Below are positions 60,726-64,000 of a stretch of DNA of 64,000 bases, in pieces. Under the pieces are notes generated by a model, which saw only the letters and a program-made list of their open reading frames with translations, searched no databases and was not told the origin of the DNA. Both the position numbers and the translations under genes were made by a program. Numbering within the stretch: position 1 is the first letter of the stretch; each line of letters begins with the position of its first letter. The DNA is from Pieris napi (lineage: Eukaryota > Arthropoda > Insecta > Lepidoptera > Pieridae), in assembly GCF_905475465.1 (NCBI RefSeq), contig NC_062238.1, forward strand, positions 9,083,368 through 9,147,367. Direction: 5' to 3'.

Positions 60726-61676
60726 GCAATGCAAAAATGTCCTATAATAAAACCGCGCATTTCCTGGCTCGCTAGTCCATCAGTAATCAACATACATTAG
60801 TGGCTGACAGCGGATCAATGTCGCACCACACGTGTCAACTTCGGGTCAATCTTGCTTAGTAAACTCCCGAGTAATGAGGTCATACTTAATTACTACCTTT
60901 TGAAAAAAACTTATTTACGTAATCCGTTTTTTTTTTCACACTACGGAGACGCACAAAAATTAAACGCCCAACCTACACAAATACGTCATTACAGAAATAT
61001 TACGATTAAAACAACGGGGAGGTGATAATGTAGGATGTGAGATGACGGAAGAAACCGTACTGTGGGTATCGATATCGACTAGAGATGCAGTTGACCAATC
61101 ACGTTCAAACGAAACGCGTCATCGAAACGTGTATGGTGTAAAGGGAATGACATAATGATGTCGTGTGTTTGACTAATAACAATCGTATTAAACGTTGCGT
61201 AGCTTCGTCTTTTCGTTTTATAGTTTTACGTAAAGCTCCTGAATAAGGGGTGATTTAAAAAAGGCGAGGTAAACAACTATACTAACTGTACAAAAGCACT
61301 ATGAAATTGACGTTATTGAAATTGATTGATTGATTTTTGTTGTTTCCTCAGACTTGGCATCGGTATTAAATTGATTTTGATATTTTTTGGCCAAATTTCA
61401 GCTTGTGCTAATGAAATTATAATCTCATACGTGAAAGTTTCGTGGTAATGGCTATTTTTACTGTAAAAGTACGATTTTGGCTTCAAAAAAGGAGGTTTTC
61501 ATCGGAAATGCTCTCTAAAAGGTTTTTTTCAATTACTCAAAGACATTTAGTCTGGATAACTAAAAATTTTGTAGGATTGTTTATAAAGACTGGCACTTGT
61601 GTTGGGATAGCTTAATTTTGGTGAAGTCGAAGTGAAAAGGTTTTACAAGGAATTTATAAATGTATTTATAACTTAC
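60726..61676. other. Non-coding; one CCAAT-like block
   Basis: gttgaccaatcacgttcaaa at 61091 resembles 34926. No exon recognised before 61677. Confidence 0.4.
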
Positions 61677-61700
61677 CACATCGAGGCTCAGAACAAGCTC
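61677..61700 (-). other. Candidate 24-nt micro-exon
   Basis: On -, acceptor ttttactgtttcag, then gagcttgttctgagcctcga + tgtg, then donor gtaagttat. Both sites are near consensus and the length is divisible by three; one frame reads ELVLSLDV. The parent gene is unknown; it may be a 5' UTR exon of the Tweety transcript or belong to another gene. Confidence 0.5.
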
Positions 61701-61764
61701 CTGAAACAGTAAAAAATCAAATTAGTATTATTAAAGTTACGTTTAAGTAGTAGTTCCTAAAATA

Positions 61765-61850
61765 GTTGGAGATTAAAAAGAGTGGAGGACGCTTTCATGG
61801 CAGTTCTCCTCCGTTCTACGCCCTTAACCTGAGAACTAACAGGGAAAAGA
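61765..61850 (+). repeat. LINE 3' UTR fragment
   Basis: gattaaaaagagtggaggac, ttctcctccgttctacgccc and ttaacctgagaactaaca match 2041-2115 of the LINE. Confidence 0.7.
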
Positions 61851-61922
61851 ATCGAACTAAATTTACCTGAATGAAAACATTTATAGTGACTTGTTGATTT
61901 TCCAACTAATTTTTATTGATTA

Positions 61923-62357
61923 ACTAGCTGGCCTGGCGAACATCGTACCGCCTAACAGTTGATTCTTTATTTTTTTTAATACTTATTCTGCTATTCGGGA
62001 CACCGGTCTAGCTAGTAAGATAGAATGTTGATAATACAATATGTTACAATATGTTGATATAACAAATACATTATGCCAAAAAATAAAAATTTACCTTCCC
62101 GGAACCCCTCCACACTTGAACTTTATGATATGGTTTTTAAGTTCAAATTGCCTTTAAATATTATTACGAATATTTTGTATGGGAATATAGAAAAGTGTTG
62201 TTTTTAGACTTTTTCACTCAATTTTTTTTAATTTTCCTGTAAGAACCATCCTCGTACTTCAAGGAATATTATAAAAAAAGAATCAGGCAAATCGGTCAAG
62301 CCGTTTTCATGTTATGTCGTGACAACGGAAAACGGGTTTCATTTTTATATATATAGA
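61923..62357 (-). mobile_element. Non-autonomous Helitron, family B
   Basis: The inverse of 29539-29912, with ggaacccctccacacttgaa, ccatcctcgtacttcaagga, aaatcggtcaagccgttttc and terminus actagctggcctggcgaaca. Confidence 0.75.
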
Positions 62358-62702
62358 TTTATGAAATTTTTATTTTTGCTTCTAATTGGATTGACGACAG
62401 GACTTTGAACTGACCCATCTAAACGACGGCTCCAAATTCTTGCAGATACACTTCCACGTCTCTAGTGACTTAAATTAAGATTTGAGCCATTATATGCCGA
62501 TCCAATGTCTGAGTACGATTATGTATCGATTACAGTGCGGTTACTTCCCGTCAAGGACGTAATCGAATCGATAGGTATTAATTACTCCCATGCAACACAT
62601 TTAGCAACGGAATATTATCTATATCCAATAATAGATTTAATTTAAGACACAAATTATTAACTGGACACAAAGAATACAAAGAAAATGCATATAAATAAAT
62701 TA

Positions 62703-63125
62703 TTATTGAAGTGAAAATTTCTTTAGCGGCGTTGTACACTTTTTTTGGAATGGGTAAAAAATGTTAAACTCGCGTCAGGACACGTGACCTGCCTTGCGGT
62801 TCTGTAACTCAAAAACCGCTGTGTGAGTTCGAAAAGTGAGTAACAGAATCGCCAGGCTGATCGAAAATTCGTAAGACGGATGGAGAGTAGACAGCTGGCG
62901 CGGCGTATTTAATGTAATATAAATTGTCATGTTTGTGTACGATAGCGCAATAAATAAATATTACTACTACTACATAAATGATAGTACTTTTATGCTGATA
63001 ATTAAAGCAATTCGTGCAAAATTATTCATAATAACATTGCAAAATATAAAAAATGCACAACGTTAATATTCAAGTTTTCATTTCTGCCGGCACTCCCGGA
63101 GTGCAACCCGTCGTTTTTTATTTAC
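62703..63125 (+). repeat. Repeat with gaagtgaaaa termini, copy 2
   Basis: ttgaagtgaaaatttcttta, actcgcgtcaggacacgtga, ggatggagagtagacagctg, tcatgtttgtgtacgatagc, tttctgccggcactcccgga. Longer than the inverted copy at 20612, which has a small internal deletion. Confidence 0.75.
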
Positions 63126-63189
63126 TAAAGCAGTGTATGGTTTAGTTAATAATAAATTATTGATGAATTCAGCAAAATAGTACCTAATA

Positions 63190-63345
63190 AAGTCAAAGTC
63201 AAAAATCATTTATTCATATAGGTAACACAATGTTCACTTATGAACGTCAAAAAAGAAATATATACATTAAACGCTTCTAATTTTACATATACAGCCAGTT
63301 CCCGAATCAAGGACGTAGAACTGGCAATAAACTCTCCGTATATCA
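63190..63345 (-). repeat. LINE 3' tail
   Basis: aagtcaaagtcaaaaatcat (tail), cacttatgaacgtcaaaaaa, cagccagttcccgaatcaag, gacgtagaactggcaataaa; family of 17622. Confidence 0.7.
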
Positions 63346-63414
63346 GAGCGCTACAGTTAATAATATATTTTATATTTGATATATTTATATTTATATATAT
63401 TTTTTAAAGACAAT

Positions 63415-63650
63415 TCACACCAATTGACCTAGTCCCATGCTAAGCTGGTGAAGCTTGTGTTATGGGTACTAGGCAACGGATATACATACATATTATAGAT
63501 AGATAGACACATAAATACATATTTAAACACCCAAGACCTAAGCACAACACCAAATGCTCATCACATCGATGTTCGTCTCAGCCGGTGATCGAACCCGGGA
63601 CCCATGGATTCGAAGTCAGGGGTACTAACCACTAGACCAATGAGTCGTCA
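63415..63650 (-). repeat. Second tRNA-derived SINE family
   Basis: In - sense: gactcattggtctagtggtt (box A), gggtcccgggttcgatcacc (box B), then a tail with gatgagcatttggtgttgtg. Different head sequence from the SINE at 26501. Confidence 0.7.
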
Positions 63651-64000
63651 ATAATGAAATTATTGTTAAATTCTAAGCGCGAACATTTCAGTCACGAATC
63701 AACAGACAATACTGGCGCTACAATCAATAAAACCAACTGCAATTTCTTTAGAAAAACGTTTAGAAATCGTAATATTATGGACAGCAAAAACCTTCAGCTG
63801 TCCGTCGAACCATTGTTAGGGGTATCTGTGAAATCTTTCAATCGCGCAACCAGGTCACAGGTTATTGAACCTAGCTTTTTATGGATTTTGTCAGACAATA
63901 AGAATCGAGAACACATTCCATTTGAATAGATTTACACAATGCATGTTATTTTACTATAACTTTACAAAACAATTTCTTGCGTTCATTGCTTCTTAAGCGA
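63651..64000 (+). other. Unassigned sequence with a 91-codon open frame
   Basis: An open frame 63654-63929 contains SKNLQLSVEPLLGVSVKSFN. I do not recognise it and there is no clear splice context; coding status is uncertain. Confidence 0.25.

Noticed and set aside
63560..63645. Possible tRNA gene with box A and box B
   Set aside because: The tRNA-like part cannot close an acceptor stem and continues into a SINE body.

Overview
The window is AT-rich, intron-rich and densely packed with transposon remnants, which indicates an insect nuclear genome. Lepidopteran-type Helitrons, LINE 3' tails, tRNA-derived SINEs and foldback MITEs all point to a moth or butterfly. I see no prokaryotic gene organisation, CRISPR array or operon.

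Two host genes can be reconstructed from exon translations, splice sites and matching intron phases. On the + strand, exons between 2657 and 5755 encode the C-terminal part of a cytosolic (PAPS-dependent) sulfotransferase; its 5' exons lie outside the window. On the - strand, twelve coding exons between 31254 and 16065 encode a complete Tweety-family (TTYH) membrane protein of about 639 residues, with five hydrophobic segments and a C-terminal PDZ-ligand-like VTEL. The two genes are convergent. Possible non-coding 5' exons of the Tweety gene lie at 32231-32309 and about 34499. Further upstream on the same strand there is a strong isolated splice donor behind CCAAT boxes (about 57358) and a well-bounded 24-nt candidate micro-exon (61677-61700).

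The intergenic space between the genes holds a young, gag-only LTR retrotransposon (8978-13274). Its two 506-bp LTRs differ at about two positions. It has one large - strand ORF, a tRNA-Tyr-like primer-binding site, an unusual 60-bp tandem repeat in the leader and a 171-bp (57-residue) in-frame duplication in the ORF. It carries no pol genes.

The rest is transposon-derived or featureless. At 1-2218 there is a LINE with an intact reverse transcriptase ORF. There are many LINE 3' fragments, one with a ~71-bp target-site duplication, and at least ten Helitron copies. A SINE family (mostly 26-53 kb), a mariner remnant, a Harbinger-like element with a MADF-like start exon, a Tigger/pogo-like element and several hairpin MITEs are also present. 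A truncated 5S rRNA sequence sits between terminal inverted repeats in a Tweety intron. From about 34.7 kb to 64 kb I recognise no protein-coding gene apart from transposon fragments and the candidate micro-exon.
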